Source: Montifringilla adamsi (taxonomy: Eukaryota; Chordata; Aves; Passeriformes; Passeridae). From it: a DNA stretch of 64,000 nucleotides. The position numbers and the translations under genes are program-made. Below are positions 13,354 through 26,129 of this stretch, in pieces; position 1 is the first letter of the stretch; every line of letters begins with the position of its first letter. Under the pieces are notes generated by a model that saw only the letters and a program-made list of their open reading frames with translations, searched no databases and had not been told where the DNA came from. The DNA is taken from contig JAGGNK010011225.1 of the NCBI GenBank assembly GCA_017590115.1, positions 2,357,387 to 2,421,386 of the forward strand, in the 5' to 3' direction.

Positions 13354-14940
13354 CTAAAGGAATGAGAATATTTTCTTCACGCTAGGACATTATACAGAAA
13401 GGAATTAATGCACAGCCTTTAACTGCAATCATTAAGCTTCTCTTTAGAGGCTTTTTGTCTCTACAAAACTCAACACATCTCTTCAAGAGCACATGTTGGC
13501 AAGCATACAGATACATCCTAAGATCCCTTGCAGCTGTTCCTAAACTTAAATCACAAGGGAAAGCTACCAACAAGGAGAAATTAATGAAACGCATTTCTCC
13601 ACTTTCATTTCTTTCTGAGCTCTTGAATCTCTTCAGATTAGGTTAGAATCCACTAGAGGAGGATAGTTGTGTCAGATCCATCTGTACTTCAGTGAGAAGC
13701 AATTAGCACCTCATCACAGCATAAAACTCACAGCCTAAAAGGTGCTTTGTGCCTTTTCTGGGGATGTGTGCACACTTCGATGCCAGACTGTACTTCCCCA
13801 TCAGAAACTCTGCTCTGGAAATGTCAAGACATTCTGTTACAAGACACAGCTTTAAGTCTGACGTGTAATATCCATTAGTCCTAACTCATTCTGCCTCTAT
13901 TCTACAGGAGGAAAAAAATGTTTTTATCTCTGCAGCCCATCTGGATCTGCAAGCCAAATTTGTAGTTGTCTTTCCTTAGTCCATGCAGTTCTGCTTGCAT
14001 TAATGAAGTAGGTTTCTATGCTTCTGTACATATGCCTCTGTACTTGTAGTTCACAGATGAATGTTTCTAAAGCTAAGATTAGAGAGAAATATCTCAGCTG
14101 TTACTCAAATTTTGGTCACAAATTGAGAGCTGTGGAAGGTAAAAAGTTTTTATGTTAAGCTATGCCAGGAGGAAATAAATATTTCAACTAGAAATTAGTT
14201 GTTCACTGATTCTCAGCAAACACATGCAATCTGTCAGCATCTTTACTAATCTTTGTCTTGAAATGTCTGTATATGTAAATGCATAGTTTTACAGTACAGT
14301 CATTGACAAAAAAAAAGAATCAAATGTTATGAAATTGTTCTTCCAAGAACTGAAGTATTTTAATTAATTCTCAATTTTACATAACTTCCTCAGACAAACA
14401 ATTTTCAAAAGGAATCTGCTTTTGTCTCCAAAACTGGAAATATTAAAGGGAAATAAAAGGGAATATCAGGGAGTTAGTGGCTGTCTTTAAAAACAATGTT
14501 CTAGCTGTGCAGTTATCATGATAGAGAGATAAGAGTTCATTACATGTAATTTCATAGAAACAGGGAAAATCTGCTTCTGTAACATAATGAAATATCAAAT
14601 TTCTAACTTCCAAAAGGGAAAAAATTGTCACTTTTGCTGCCACAGAATTTTCATAATGAGTTCACCTGACTCCAGAATATTTTGAAATCTTTCTTTTGAA
14701 AAAATAAACATTTACCAGCCAAAAAATATTAATTGCTTTGCAAAAAAAGAGCAGCCTACATTTTTCCAAAAAAATAAACTCAAATATCAAATAATTCTTA
14801 ACCACATCTTTGAAGTAAGTGTTGTAGTTCACCCACTAAATAATAACTACCATTGTGATTTTATTCTAGTCTTCTGGAAAGAGAAATATTTCAAAACCAG
14901 TATGACACCAAGACAGAAGCAGAGCCATATGAATGTCCAG
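13354..14940. other. AT-rich non-coding stretch
   Basis: Nothing supportable. An overlapping pair of open frames at 13382-13646 on opposite strands lacks any recognisable domain. Confidence 0.6.
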
Positions 14941-15951
14941 CAGCAACTGGTGGTGAATGATGCCCTATCCAGTCGGTGGCTGGCCACAAGTCGGGTTCCC
15001 CAGGGCTCAGTACTGGGGCTGGTCCTGTTCATTATCTTTATTGATGATATGGATGAGGGCATTGAGTGCACCCTCAAGTAAGTTTGCAGATAATACTAAG
15101 TTGGTGGGAGTGTTCTTCTGCTGGAGGGTAGGAAGGTTCTGCAGGGAGATCTGGACAGGCTGGATCAATGGGCCAAGGCCAGTTGTATGAGGTTCAGTAA
15201 GATCAAGTGCCAAGTCCTGCCCTTGGGTCATAACCACCTTGTGCAGCTCTGTGAAGTGGGGGCAGGGCAGCTGGAAAGAGGCCCAGAAGAAAAGGACCTG
15301 GGAGTGCTGGTCAACAACAGCTGAGCATGAGTGAGAATATGCCCACTCCATGTCCATCTTGGTCATATCAGGAATAGTGTGGTCAGCAGGATCAGGGCAG
15401 TGTTTGTTTCCCTTACTCGGCAGTGGTAAAGTCACACCTCAAATCTTGTGTCAAATTTTAGGGCCCTCACTGCAAGAAAGACATTGAGGTGCTGGAGCAT
15501 GCCCAGAGAAGGGCAATGGAGGTGATGAAAGGTCGGGACAGTGAGTCATATGAAACTGAGGGAGCTGGAGTTGTTTAGCCTGGAGAGCAGGAAGCTCAGG
15601 GGTGATCTTTTCACTCTGTAATTACCTGAAAGGAGGTTGTAGTCAGGTGGGGGGCAGCCTCTCCTCCCGGGTAACTAATGACAGGACAAGAAGAAATGGC
15701 CTCAAGCTGTGGCAATGGAGGTAAATGTTGGACATCAGGAAGAATTTCTTCAATGAAAGAGTTGCCAAGCATTGGAATGGGCTGCCCAGGGACATAGCGG
15801 AGTCACCATCCCTGGAAGTGTTCAGAAAGAAGAACAACTGGACATGGCAAGTAGTGCTATGGTTGATTGAAAAGACAGTATTCAATCAAAGGCTGGACTT
15901 GATGATCTTGGAGGACTTTTCCAGTCTAAGTGATTCTGTGATTCTGTAATT
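14941..15951 (+). mobile_element. CR1 LINE, 5'-truncated 3' end of ORF2 (dead)
   Basis: CR1 non-LTR retrotransposon fragment carrying the C-terminal half of the reverse transcriptase and the 3' end. The conserved RVPQGSVLG block is at about 14993-15019, with [17 protein letters not shown] in the same frame. A stop or frameshift follows at about 15079, after which SKFADNTKL continues in another frame. The catalytic F-A-D-D box reads FADN (15083-15094), so the second aspartate is lost. Further on, [20 protein letters not shown] (from about 15751) matches the CR1 C-terminus. The 3' terminus GATTCTGTGATTCTGT is the CR1 octamer repeat. The 5' boundary is approximate because the join to flanking DNA is not sharp. 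It cannot encode an active enzyme. Confidence 0.95.
15083..15094 (+). other. Mutated RT catalytic box in CR1 copy 1
   Basis: The reverse-transcriptase active-site motif, FADD in CR1, reads Phe-Ala-Asp-Asn here. The second metal-binding aspartate is replaced, which is expected to abolish polymerisation. Confidence 0.8.
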
Positions 15952-18606
15952 TCTTTTTTCATGTGAAAAGACAAGTTAAAGGTTGCTATTTCTTTTATTA
16001 CACAGATTGAATTACTAACAAAGTCAAATTAATCAGTACTTCTACTTCACTTGACTGTGGAAGATCATGAAATCCATTTTACTGTGCTATATTTATAGAA
16101 ATTAATATGAAAGAAGCTACTAACTTTGAACTGTTGTAGTTGCTTAAAAACAGTAGATGACAGTTAGCACCATGAGTGTTAAAACCAGTTATTCCACAGA
16201 TTAGAAGTTCCTTACCTTAATCTTCCCCCCCGCCCCCATTGTCTTTTAATTTGTCTTGCTTCCTTGCATACGCTTCTCCCAGAAATCTGGTTTTTTCTCG
16301 CCTCTAAATTTTCCTGAGTCTCACTGAGTACAAGAAAATACAAACAAATTTTTTTTCATTTTAAGCTTTCCCTTTTCTAATTTTCTTTTACTGGGGGAAC
16401 GGTTTAAGCTCTTATTTATGTGAAAGATCATGCAAAAGTACTTTTCATTAAAATAAGTTATCCTCTTTTACTGAAAGTTTTGTTCCCATAAAATTACACT
16501 GCTTCTGTGGCTTAAAAATATTCAGGAATGAGCAGCAATAAACTTCAAATCATGAAAATCATATTAAGACCAATCCTTTTTTTCCCACGTTTAATTCAAT
16601 ATAGCTGAGTAAAATATGTGCAGGTTTTGATATCTTCATTTTCTTCTGGTGGAACAACTGGGATTTACATGAAACAAGGTTCCAAACTGCAGCTATCTAT
16701 AAATCAAGTAACTTCTGGTGGTTTAAATCTGGTTCATGACTTTCTCTTAGTTTTTGCCCTTGTCTGTCATTAGACAATTGTTTCCTGACTCATACAGTCT
16801 CTTCTCAAGGCAGGTTTTTATAAGTAATCTCTGTAGTGATCTACATTTGCTAAAAAGCTCTAGAGTGATGAGCAGAGAACAGACTCCTCTTATTCAACAC
16901 AGAACATGTTCAAAATGTGAGACACAAGCCCAAATGCAAGCTTTTAAAAGCATTCCAGTGATGCCAACTCCTTCTGTGGCTAATTTACTGTCACTCCACC
17001 CTGGTTCCTTAGTGACAGCCTTCTCACTATTTATCACCCAAATCCAGACCTGGCGCAGATGATGTGACTACACTTTGTGCAATGCCTGTAGCCATGGTTA
17101 AGAATAATCCACATCATCTGGGGCAGAGAGGCCCCCAAATATCTCAAATAAAATAACCAAGGCAAAATGACAGAATATCCCAGGCCATGTGTCCAAGAAT
17201 TTGCTAATACCACCATTCCAATTCCTTCTGCTATAGGACTCTTATTCTGTATTATATGCATTTACATTAACTTTCCACACTTTTTCCCTACCATTATTTT
17301 TGACTGATAAAAAGAAAAAGAGAGAGAATTTATATGGCCTGAGTGCCCTGAAGTAATTAATTTGAAAAAAATACAAATACCTGCCTCCTCTTTCGAATTA
17401 AAAAAAGAAATCAAACAAAAGACAATTGAATATGTTTGCAGTACACACATCTTTAACTCCCCTACCTTTTTATTTTTAATTTCAGAATTTTTTCTCTCAA
17501 AAAAAAAAAAAAAAAAAAAAATCACTCTTAGCCAGGAAAACAAATTCTTCTCTGCTGTCATCAAAGAATGCTGCATAATTTCACTCAGAAATCTACAATC
17601 TTTTTTTTCCCCCTCACCAAAGTCTACTGAGATTCCAGATGAACAGCTTTTTCTTCAAGATCCCTCAAAGAAATGGATAGCAGAAATAAAATGTTCATTC
17701 AGCCAGAAACAGAAATATTTCTCTTTGGAAATGAAAATTTGTGCTGTCTGTCTTTGTGTGCTTCTTTTACGTTTGTTAAACATAACTCTGTAAAACCCTT
17801 TCAGCAGGCATAAACTTTGGAATACAATAAATCAAGAGTATAACAGTGGTCTCACAGCTTGATCATGGAAAATTATGTCATCCAGATAATGTAAATAGTT
17901 TGAAAATAGCACCAGACACAAGGAAGATTGCTGTGGAATAGTAGTTATAATTTTGAAGGGCAGAGATATATTGTTTCTGCTAGAGGCAAGAACCTGAAAG
18001 TGATTTATCAATACCAAAGAACTCCTATGAAGACTGTTATTTCTTCCCTCCATCAAAAAAGCTAGTTGAAGCAATTGTCAGTGAACTGGTAATGACTTGC
18101 CCTGCAGAGACATGTCACAATGGGATTTGGTCTTCATATCTCTCCTGCAAAATATATCAGATTTTAATTGCTGATGAGAAAAACTCTATGGGTAAAACTG
18201 AAGAGGTTTTTGCTACATTTTCCTAATTTCTTACTCAGTCTTTCTTACTCCTACAGGAGTATGTAGCATCTAAACCTTTGCTTAAAACTCTTTTAACACC
18301 AAGAAATTAGCATTTCAATAGTACCAAAATGAAACTACTTTTTCCTAGTGTTTTACTGTTAAAATCACTCAAATTATTATATTCAGATCAGTTCCCCCAG
18401 CACATATACAAATGAAAAACTTATTCAAGAATCTCTTTGATTGAGCAGCTATTCACAATAATAAGGCTTCCTCAGAATGAATGGGACTATTTGCATTCAT
18501 TAAATAATTTTGAATCTTCCAATTACTACTCTAGAATAGGTAAGAGAAATAGTTTGATTTAAAATAGAGCAATAATACCGGTTTTTATAAGGAATGTGTG
18601 ACGTAT
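15952..18606. other. AT-rich non-coding stretch with a poly(A) tract
   Basis: No gene recognised. Holds a short C-run at 16226-16237 and the poly(A) tract at 17499-17521. The open frame at 17362-17793 runs through that tract and is rejected as a gene. Confidence 0.6.
17499..17521 (+). repeat. Poly(A) tract, 23 nt
   Basis: An uninterrupted A run, with no recognisable retrotransposon sequence immediately upstream. Confidence 0.9.
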
Positions 18607-19126
18607 TGTCATGGCTTAACCCCAGCCAGCAAATAAGTGCCACATAGCCAGTCTTTCACTCCCCCATCAGTGGAACTGGGGAGACAATCAGAAGAGTAAA
18701 AGCCAGAAAACCCATGGGTTGAGATAGAGACATTTCATAAGAGAAATCAGAAGTCACGCATCCAAGCAAAACAAAACAAGGAATTAAATCACTGCTTTCC
18801 AAGGTCAGGCAGGTGTTCAGCCTTCTCCAGGAGAGCACGGTCCCATCAGATGTAACAGTTACTTGGAAAGATAAGAACCATCATTCCACGTTTCCACTTT
18901 TTCTTTCTCTTTCCCCCATCTTTATACAGTGAGCATGGTGTCATATGGTCTGAAAAACCCCTTTGTTCCTGGCTGTGTCTCCTCCCAACCTCCCATGGAT
19001 CCCCAGTCCTCTCACTAGTGTAGAAGTACAAAAAGCAGAAAAGGTCTTGGCTCTGTGTAAGCCCTTCTCAGCAATAACAAAAACATCCCTACATTATCAA
19101 CCCTGTGTTCAGCACAAATCCTGATT
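18607..19126 (+). mobile_element. Endogenous retrovirus solo LTR, family A copy 1
   Basis: Begins with TGTCATGGCTTAACCCCAGC, the start of a widespread avian ERV LTR. It continues with the family's diagnostic blocks: GGTTGAGATAGAGACA (18718-18733), AAAACAAGGAATTAAATCAC (18772-18791), CAGGCAGGTGTTCAGCC (18806-18822), the TTTATACAGTGAGCATG box (18921-18937), TCAGCAATAACAAAAACATC (19070-19089), and TTATCAACCCTGTGTTCAGC near 19100. The TTTATAC stretch is a plausible old TATA-type promoter element. It lacks the last 60-70 bases present in copy 2, so the 3' end is truncated or diverged. No internal retroviral sequence adjoins it, so it is a solo LTR or fragment. I recognise the family by sequence and do not assign an exact database name. 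Confidence 0.85.
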
Positions 19127-22100
19127 GAATTACTTCAAAAATGAAAGTGAGGTCTGCATTATAATTAGAAAACGTAAGTATAATTGAAAATGGGAAAGTA
19201 AAGAAGGAAAAGTATAATTGGACACCTTTGTCTGTGTGGCCCCAATAGGATAATAGGCTTCCTCTGTGCATGAAAGGATGTTCATTTTAAGACAAATAAT
19301 AATTGTTTACTATGCTCAGTCAGAGAAGTCTTGAGTCTCTTTCTGCCACATATGCCCAGACATCCCAGGTCATTTAGACCAAAGGATTTTAAATTTTTCT
19401 TCTTAAGGTGATATGACATGTGATTCCAGGATCAGTGGAGGGAATGACACATTTAAAATAATGAACATCTCCTTCAAAACCAAAAACTACATTTGGATGT
19501 ATTTAAGTCCATGTAGTTAGCATGTTCTGCTCTTTTATTAAAACCCTGGTACATAGGGAAAAAAAAGGAAGATGGCTGTTTTGTTCTGGATTGGTGTTTT
19601 TTATTACAGATGTTTGGGAAGCACAGTTTCTACCTAATAGATCAAACACTTTAAAAAAAATACCATAATTGCAAGCAGCAAGGTATAGCTCTGAGCAAAA
19701 GAATCTGGGAGCAGAAGAATCTGAATAAAAGAAGGAACTAAAAGCTGATGACTTGTGGAAAAGGGCTCTGCTCCAGCCTATAGTTTTTCAGCCAATATTA
19801 AGAAATATTGACAATATTGTCTTTTTACATGTGGTTATCAGAGACCTGTCCTAATGTCCATTGATTTTTTCCTCCATTAACTCTGACCATCTTCTACAAT
19901 GTGACCTAGCTGTCCAAAGCCAGTTTGTTTACCATGGATAAACAGCAAAACATATGCAAAATCCTTTTAAAAACAAAAAATAATTCTTAAAAAATGACAA
20001 AGCCTAAAAGAACCAGGAAAAGTAACAAACAAAAAATGAAGATAATGTAGTTAATATTTCTATGAGCAGCTGCAATGTTCATCCTAGCATACCATAGAAA
20101 TTGACTCTTTCATTATAATTTTTTTAAACCATATTTGGGAGCATATATATATATATATACATATTAATAAAATATAAAAAGACAGTTTATTAAAATTACT
20201 GGTTGATTTATGATAAAATATTCGTAAAATAATTAAGCATAATTAGCATGAAAATATAGACATAATTTAGATGTTAATTAATTTTGTTTCCCTTATCTTA
20301 CAAGAGCATATGTGGCATGTCTTGCAGAAAAAGATGTTATACCAAAATGTCCTCTGGAATGTAATATATTTAGAAAACCACAGAGATGCTCAGAAATTAT
20401 TTCTAAATACATTTGTCATATTAAGAGCTCCAAAAGCATGTAATTGTCATTATATTTCAAACAATAATGTGTATAAAAAGGACATGTATAATAACACGTA
20501 TAATGTATAAAAAAAAATGGACATGAACCTCTGATTCCAAGTGATCAAGGGAAACTTATCTATTTACTTGTCTATTCAGTCCCCAGGTATCAGTTACCCA
20601 GCTGTACCCTGACACTGCTTTTGTCTAAAATATTTTTCAAAACCTATCGCTATTGCTGCCCTTTCTGCTGTCAGTCATGGTGGAACAATGCTTACTAGAA
20701 AGTTAGGTATCCTGAAGTGTTTACACCTTTCCCATAAAGAAATTTGAAATAAACAACATTCCTCAGACTGGAGTTTAGAAAGACATTTCAAAAGTTAATT
20801 GAAACTAGACATCTGTAAATAAAGCAAATAATTTTGAAACTTCTTAGATTCTCAAAATTTAATTCAAAATAAAAATCTAAGGGCAATAACATTTTCAATC
20901 ATAACCACTTTTCTTCTACAAAAAAGCCAACTGCTATACTTTTGTGAAGGTATCTACTGGGCCTAAACTTCCTGAAAGTATTGGATCATATTCTGATATT
21001 TCTTAATTCAGATTACCAGTTAAGACATGAAAATCGTATTCCAGATTTATACATACAGGAGAGATGGGCAGAAAATAGATAATGTTTCCATTTCATGTGC
21101 TCCCAACTGTCAAGTACCTGAAGAAAGGAAGGTTTAGAATAAGTTTAATGGGTAAAAATCCATTTTTTTGTAGATAAAATTTACTTATGCATTTTCTCTA
21201 AGAGTCATCAGCACTTTGACTATTCCTTGATCACATCCTTAGTTCAGACAAGGTTCTTATGGGAAATTCACTTTTGTTTGATGTCAATGGATCCACCAAT
21301 ATTCTTATGGGTCTTTATGTGCTCAAATAATTGATTTCCATAAGAATAAGAAGCATTTCTTTCATGGGCATTTTTAATTGAAAATCCAACAGGAGAAAAC
21401 ATCTAAATAAAATAATCTTTAAAAGTAGCATCATCCAAAGTATTTTTATACAAGTTGTAAGGAGTGGGATATCCACCAGGAGCAGAATAACAGTAAGCAC
21501 AGAATGTATCAGTGTCCATAAAAATAATTAAACTTTAGGGATGGGAAAGTCATGGATGTAGGCAGTAACGCTGCAATGTATTTTATATTCATGCAGATTC
21601 AAAACATGAAATATGGCTAGAGGAAATATTTCTTTTTAACCTTGAGGTCTGAAAAATGATAATTCAACTTGATAACCATTTTGCTGCACACTGTATTAGG
21701 CTACAAGCCAGACATTTAATACTAAATGAGACCATATTTGCATAAAGTTGTCAGGATTGGGGTTTTTTTTCCAAGATGGGGGTTGGAAGAACATGTTCCT
21801 AGGAAATATTGTGTATGCAGAAAGAAAAAAAAATATACTTAATATTTTAAAGATGATTTGAGTTTACAAAATGTAAAGTACTCCAAAAAATGTCCTTTTT
21901 CAACTCTGGTTTTTTCCTGAAATATATGAAAGCACATTTATTTGTGCTATTCTGGCTGAACAAAAAAGTCAGTGTTAAATGACACTTCTTTATTTCCTGC
22001 TGTTTCATAATGATTTTTTTTCTTATCAATCAGTGTTTCCAAAAAAATTGCAGTTTGATAACAAGGAGAGCTCAGAAAGTCATTTTAGATAAACTACCAA

Positions 22101-22306
22101 AGACAGGGAATTATAAAGTGCCACAGAACAAGAAAAACATCTGAACACAAAAGTGGCCTTTCTGATATCATTTATTACAGAGCACTTAAGAAAGATAACA
22201 TGAAGGAACACAAAAATTACTGCAATTGAACAAACTAGTGAACCAGTAAATATAGCATTTTCTCTCTGACAGTAACAATAAACACAGACTTTGAACTATA
22301 TTCTTT
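19127..22306. other. AT-rich non-coding stretch
   Basis: No gene or recognised transposable element. Contains the AT dinucleotide repeat at about 20143-20160. Confidence 0.6.
20143..20160. repeat. (AT)n microsatellite
   Basis: About nine alternating A/T dinucleotides, preceded by GC and followed by ACATATTAAT. Confidence 0.85.
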
Positions 22307-22363
22307 CTATTTCCTTCTCCTTCTTCTTTTTCTCCTTCCTTTTCCCTTCCCCATCCCCTCTGG
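22307..22363. repeat. Polypyrimidine tract
   Basis: About 57 bases made almost entirely of C and T on the plus strand (mixed TTC, TCC and CTTC units), ending in CCCCATCCCCTCT. Long homopyrimidine/homopurine tracts can form intramolecular triplexes. No associated element was recognised. Confidence 0.8.
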
Positions 22364-25300
22364 TTTCACTGGGGAAAAGAGAAAAACAACTAAGGGGATT
22401 TATAAAATAAAAGGCAGTTTATTTATAAAATAAAAATACTTATAAAACTTGTTTACAAAAATTATGAGTAGTAAAAATAAAAAACCCTTATCTTTAAAAT
22501 TACCACATTTAACAGACCAGAAATATATTTAATTTTTTTTTTTTATTTTAGGAAAAAAGTGTGTTATGTAGTATCAGGAAAAAAGTTTTTTGGAAATCTC
22601 CAAAGAGTTGAGAAAAATGGAAAAACAGATTCCTTTTCAAGTGTTGCTTAAACTCAAAGTGAATACTTAAAATTATTTGGAATTTGCAAATTAATTTATA
22701 TTTGTTATATATTTCTTGATCCCGTGAAAATTTAACAATTTTTCGCACAATTATGGATTAATATCAAATATGTATTTGATAAGATGCATCACAAAAATAA
22801 TAAATTGCTTGATGCACAGACATTTTTAGATAATGGAAGATAGGGATGAATGAATTATAGAACACAAATTTGGAAATTACAAGTAAAAGTAGAAAAGTCC
22901 TGACTACTTAAAACTACAGAAAACACCTTGAAGAGGTTATTTTATCTTTTATGGAAAATCATGAAAACACATTATGCCAGAATGAACTTTTTCCAAGTAC
23001 TACTCTTGACTATTTTCACTGAACTTCAATCTTTATATTCTCAGATCCAAAAAGAGAAGTGTGATCCAGGTACACTCGCTTTCTGCATTTACAGCTATCA
23101 TTCCTGTAAGATTAGAAAGTGTGACACCTGGTTCATTGTGAAAATATGCTATCCTATATCTTATCATCTACTCTAATTCTTTCTTCTTCCTTTCAGGAAA
23201 GGGAATGAAATCTTGACTTTGGAAGACCAAGTTGAACAAACACTCCAGGAAGGAGATATGGTCAACCAAAAATGAAATTGAAAAATCCAGAAAATTTGAA
23301 ATGGAGTGACTACAACAAATTGCATTGAAATGAAATTGGGTGTAGAAAAAGAGACCAAAATTATTCCCATTGAAATCCCTAAAATCAGGCAACAAAGGTA
23401 AACAGACAGACAGAGATGGAACTAAAGAAATTAAATTAAAAAAAAAAAAAGATACAACATGAAAACAAAGAAAGCAAATGGGATGACATGAAGTGCAGGA
23501 ATATGGACTGAGGTTTGCCCAATTGATCCTCATTGAAATCACAAGATTACATTCTCTTTCCTGAAAATAAATTCTCTTTTTTGAAGGGGACTAAATGACT
23601 CAGTACACATATTTTGACTATTTTTGCTGTTTTCTTGATCACAATGTAGCATCAGAGCCCTGTCAAAATTTCCTGCATTTCTCATAGCAAAAAATGTATT
23701 TTAAATTTCCATTTTTATGGTTCTCAATCTGTTCAGGTCTGTGATGACTTTCTCTTCTTATTCTGAGTCATTATTGACTTCCAACAGCAGTAAGCAGCTC
23801 TGTGTTTATTCCTTACCCAACTTGGTACAATTCATTCTGTTTCAGATATAAAATTTCTGTATCCCTTTGCTTATGACCTGCTTTAAAGATTTTGCATGTC
23901 TTTAACACATGCAAAATATTTAAAATAATATTTCTCTTAGGAAAATGTACAGATAATTTTAAAAGGAGATGAGGTTGCAGCCCCCTGGAAGTCACTCTAT
24001 GTGAACAAAGATTGGGCTGAGATCAGGTAACAAGACAACTTAAATAAAAACAGATATACCACTTTAAAACTTACCTCCGGTCACTATGTACCTCACTGTC
24101 TTTCCAAATTGTCTTATTGCAACTTATCTACAAATGTATTTAGTTACATCTTTATTGCTTCTAAATCTCATTGCCTTTTATAAAATCAATTTTTATGCTG
24201 CTCTTCTCTGTCGCCAAAAGCAAATGCCAATTTAGATATTCTTCTCTTTGCCCTTTTATTGTTGTTTTGCCTATTTGTGAAAAAAATTATTGCCATGTCT
24301 TCCGAGAATCACTTTAGAAAATAGTGTTTCATGTATCGCCAAATGATCCCATAAGATAATGAATAATAAAGGAGAACTGCTGTTTCTCTGGGTTTTCCCA
24401 GAAGCCCACAAAAAATATTTAAATCAATAAGCTGCACTGAAAATACTTATGCCTTCCAGGACTGAATTATGATATTATAGCAAGTAACAGAACTATTACC
24501 ATGGATAAGCACAGAGATTAATATACTTCATAAGTCAGTAACTCTTTCTGCTCTGGAAAAATTTGGCATAACACATTCATGATTAAAGCCAAAAAGACTA
24601 AAGCCCTAATTTCTGAACATCTGATGCAGGACCTCTGAAAATCACCTGGTTTTCACAAGGTGACATAGTCATTTCCTGAAATTCACTTCCAAGAATGCAC
24701 AGCTATTACCACACCCCAAAGATCACTTGAGGGAGAAAATCTCAGGCTTTTCTGTGAGAGCTAAGCACACAGCAGAACACACACCAAGCTCTTCGCAGCA
24801 ACCCATACAACCATCACATTAAAGTCTGTCAAAAAACCAAAATTATATGGGGAGTTCCCTGTGCCTAGATTCTCCTTCCCTCATGAGCACACCCATCACT
24901 CCTTATGAGACTGCAAAGTTAGAAATGACTAATCAAAAAAAGGCATTTGATTGAAATAATAATAATATTGTTGTCTGAGAAAAGAAAATTAATTTTGGAC
25001 TCCTAGGTTTGGCACTCTGAGTGCAAAATACAGAACCATATACAAAACAAACACTTCAAAATTAGTACTTACACAGACAGGAATGAAGCTGCTCATGAGA
25101 TTCCCACTGATTAGGCCAGGGTGAAATATTTGAAAACCAGCGCAATATCATTTGAAATCACATTTCACTAATTCTTTTTTTTACCGTGAAAACTATGTCT
25201 TAGTAAAGTGAGTTCTAAAGAGAAAAAAAAAAATCCTTCTGTAATTTCCGATAAAAGTAACACACAGAACACCACACACAAAGTCCACAGTGTGGCTAAG

Positions 25301-26129
25301 ATTTAATGTTTACCGTTTAGTTCAACAACAATTAATTTTAGAATCCACATATGGAACATCTGCACAAAAAAAAAACCTATTTCCCCCTTGAAGAAGTAAA
25401 TGCAGTATTTTAGAAACTATGGTTTAGATAAGTACATGCCATAAGCTTATATTTTATGCAAGATGAATATATGTATTTAGCACATATTACCTGATTTTAC
25501 AGCAATTTAACACTTCATATGAGTACAGGCTTGTGTTGTAAATTTGTACCCAATTTATGAAAGATTTGTTTAACAGATAATGGGAGGAGGAGAAGCATTC
25601 CATTATAGAAAATGAGTCTGCAAAATAACGCTATCCTACAGAAACTCTGTCTAGCAGAACACCTAAATCTTACAATTTCCTCTTTATTTATTCATAGAAA
25701 CATAAGAATTAGAAAAGCTTAACAGAAAGTGCTGAAATGAAATGCATTCAATATATTATCTTGCTTTAACCCTGAAAAAACAAACCCTGAAGAGCAACAC
25801 AGGCTTTCTCATGGTTGGACACAGTTGAAATCACTGACAGCAACATGCCAAATGAAATCAGACACACTCTTTTACATCTGATGCTAATTTGAGTAAGTCC
25901 AGTGAAGCTGACAAAGCCACAGCTCTGTTTTACTATTATCCATAGTTTTAGCATAGTGCACAGAAAAAAAAATTACTTAATTTATCTTTCTCTTCAGTAC
26001 AGCTGCAGCAAATCTTACTGAGACTCTCTCGAGCTCTCATCCTCTACCCATCAGTGTACAACAGCTTGAGGGATGGGAGCAGATCACCACCATTCCAGCT
26101 ACCAATATCAAGACAGATGTACAAGGAGA
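22364..26129. other. AT-rich non-coding stretch
   Basis: No gene recognised. The minus-strand frames at 23168-23542 are low-complexity in composition (Phe/Ser/Leu-rich) and share the same DNA in two frames, as chance frames in pyrimidine-rich DNA do. Bases about 25980-26130 may belong to the following CR1 copy, but no conserved block confirms it. Confidence 0.55.

Noticed and set aside
15007..15435. 142-codon minus-strand open frame
   Set aside because: It is the antisense of the CR1 reverse-transcriptase region, so it is a shadow of the element.
17362..17793. 143-codon plus-strand open frame, the longest in the window
   Set aside because: It runs through the 23-nt poly(A) tract, giving a lysine run. 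The rest is AT-driven composition with no domain, and the opposite strand is open over the same tract.
22364..22450. Possible fourth family A LTR remnant (GGGGAAAAGAGAAAAAC and AAGGCAGTTTA words)
   Set aside because: The similarity is limited to A-rich words. The diagnostic LTR blocks before and after are absent.
23168..23542. 124-codon minus-strand open frame, Phe/Ser/Leu-rich
   Set aside because: Pyrimidine-rich DNA read without stops. A second frame over the same bases is also open. There is no signal peptide plus domain structure that I can support.
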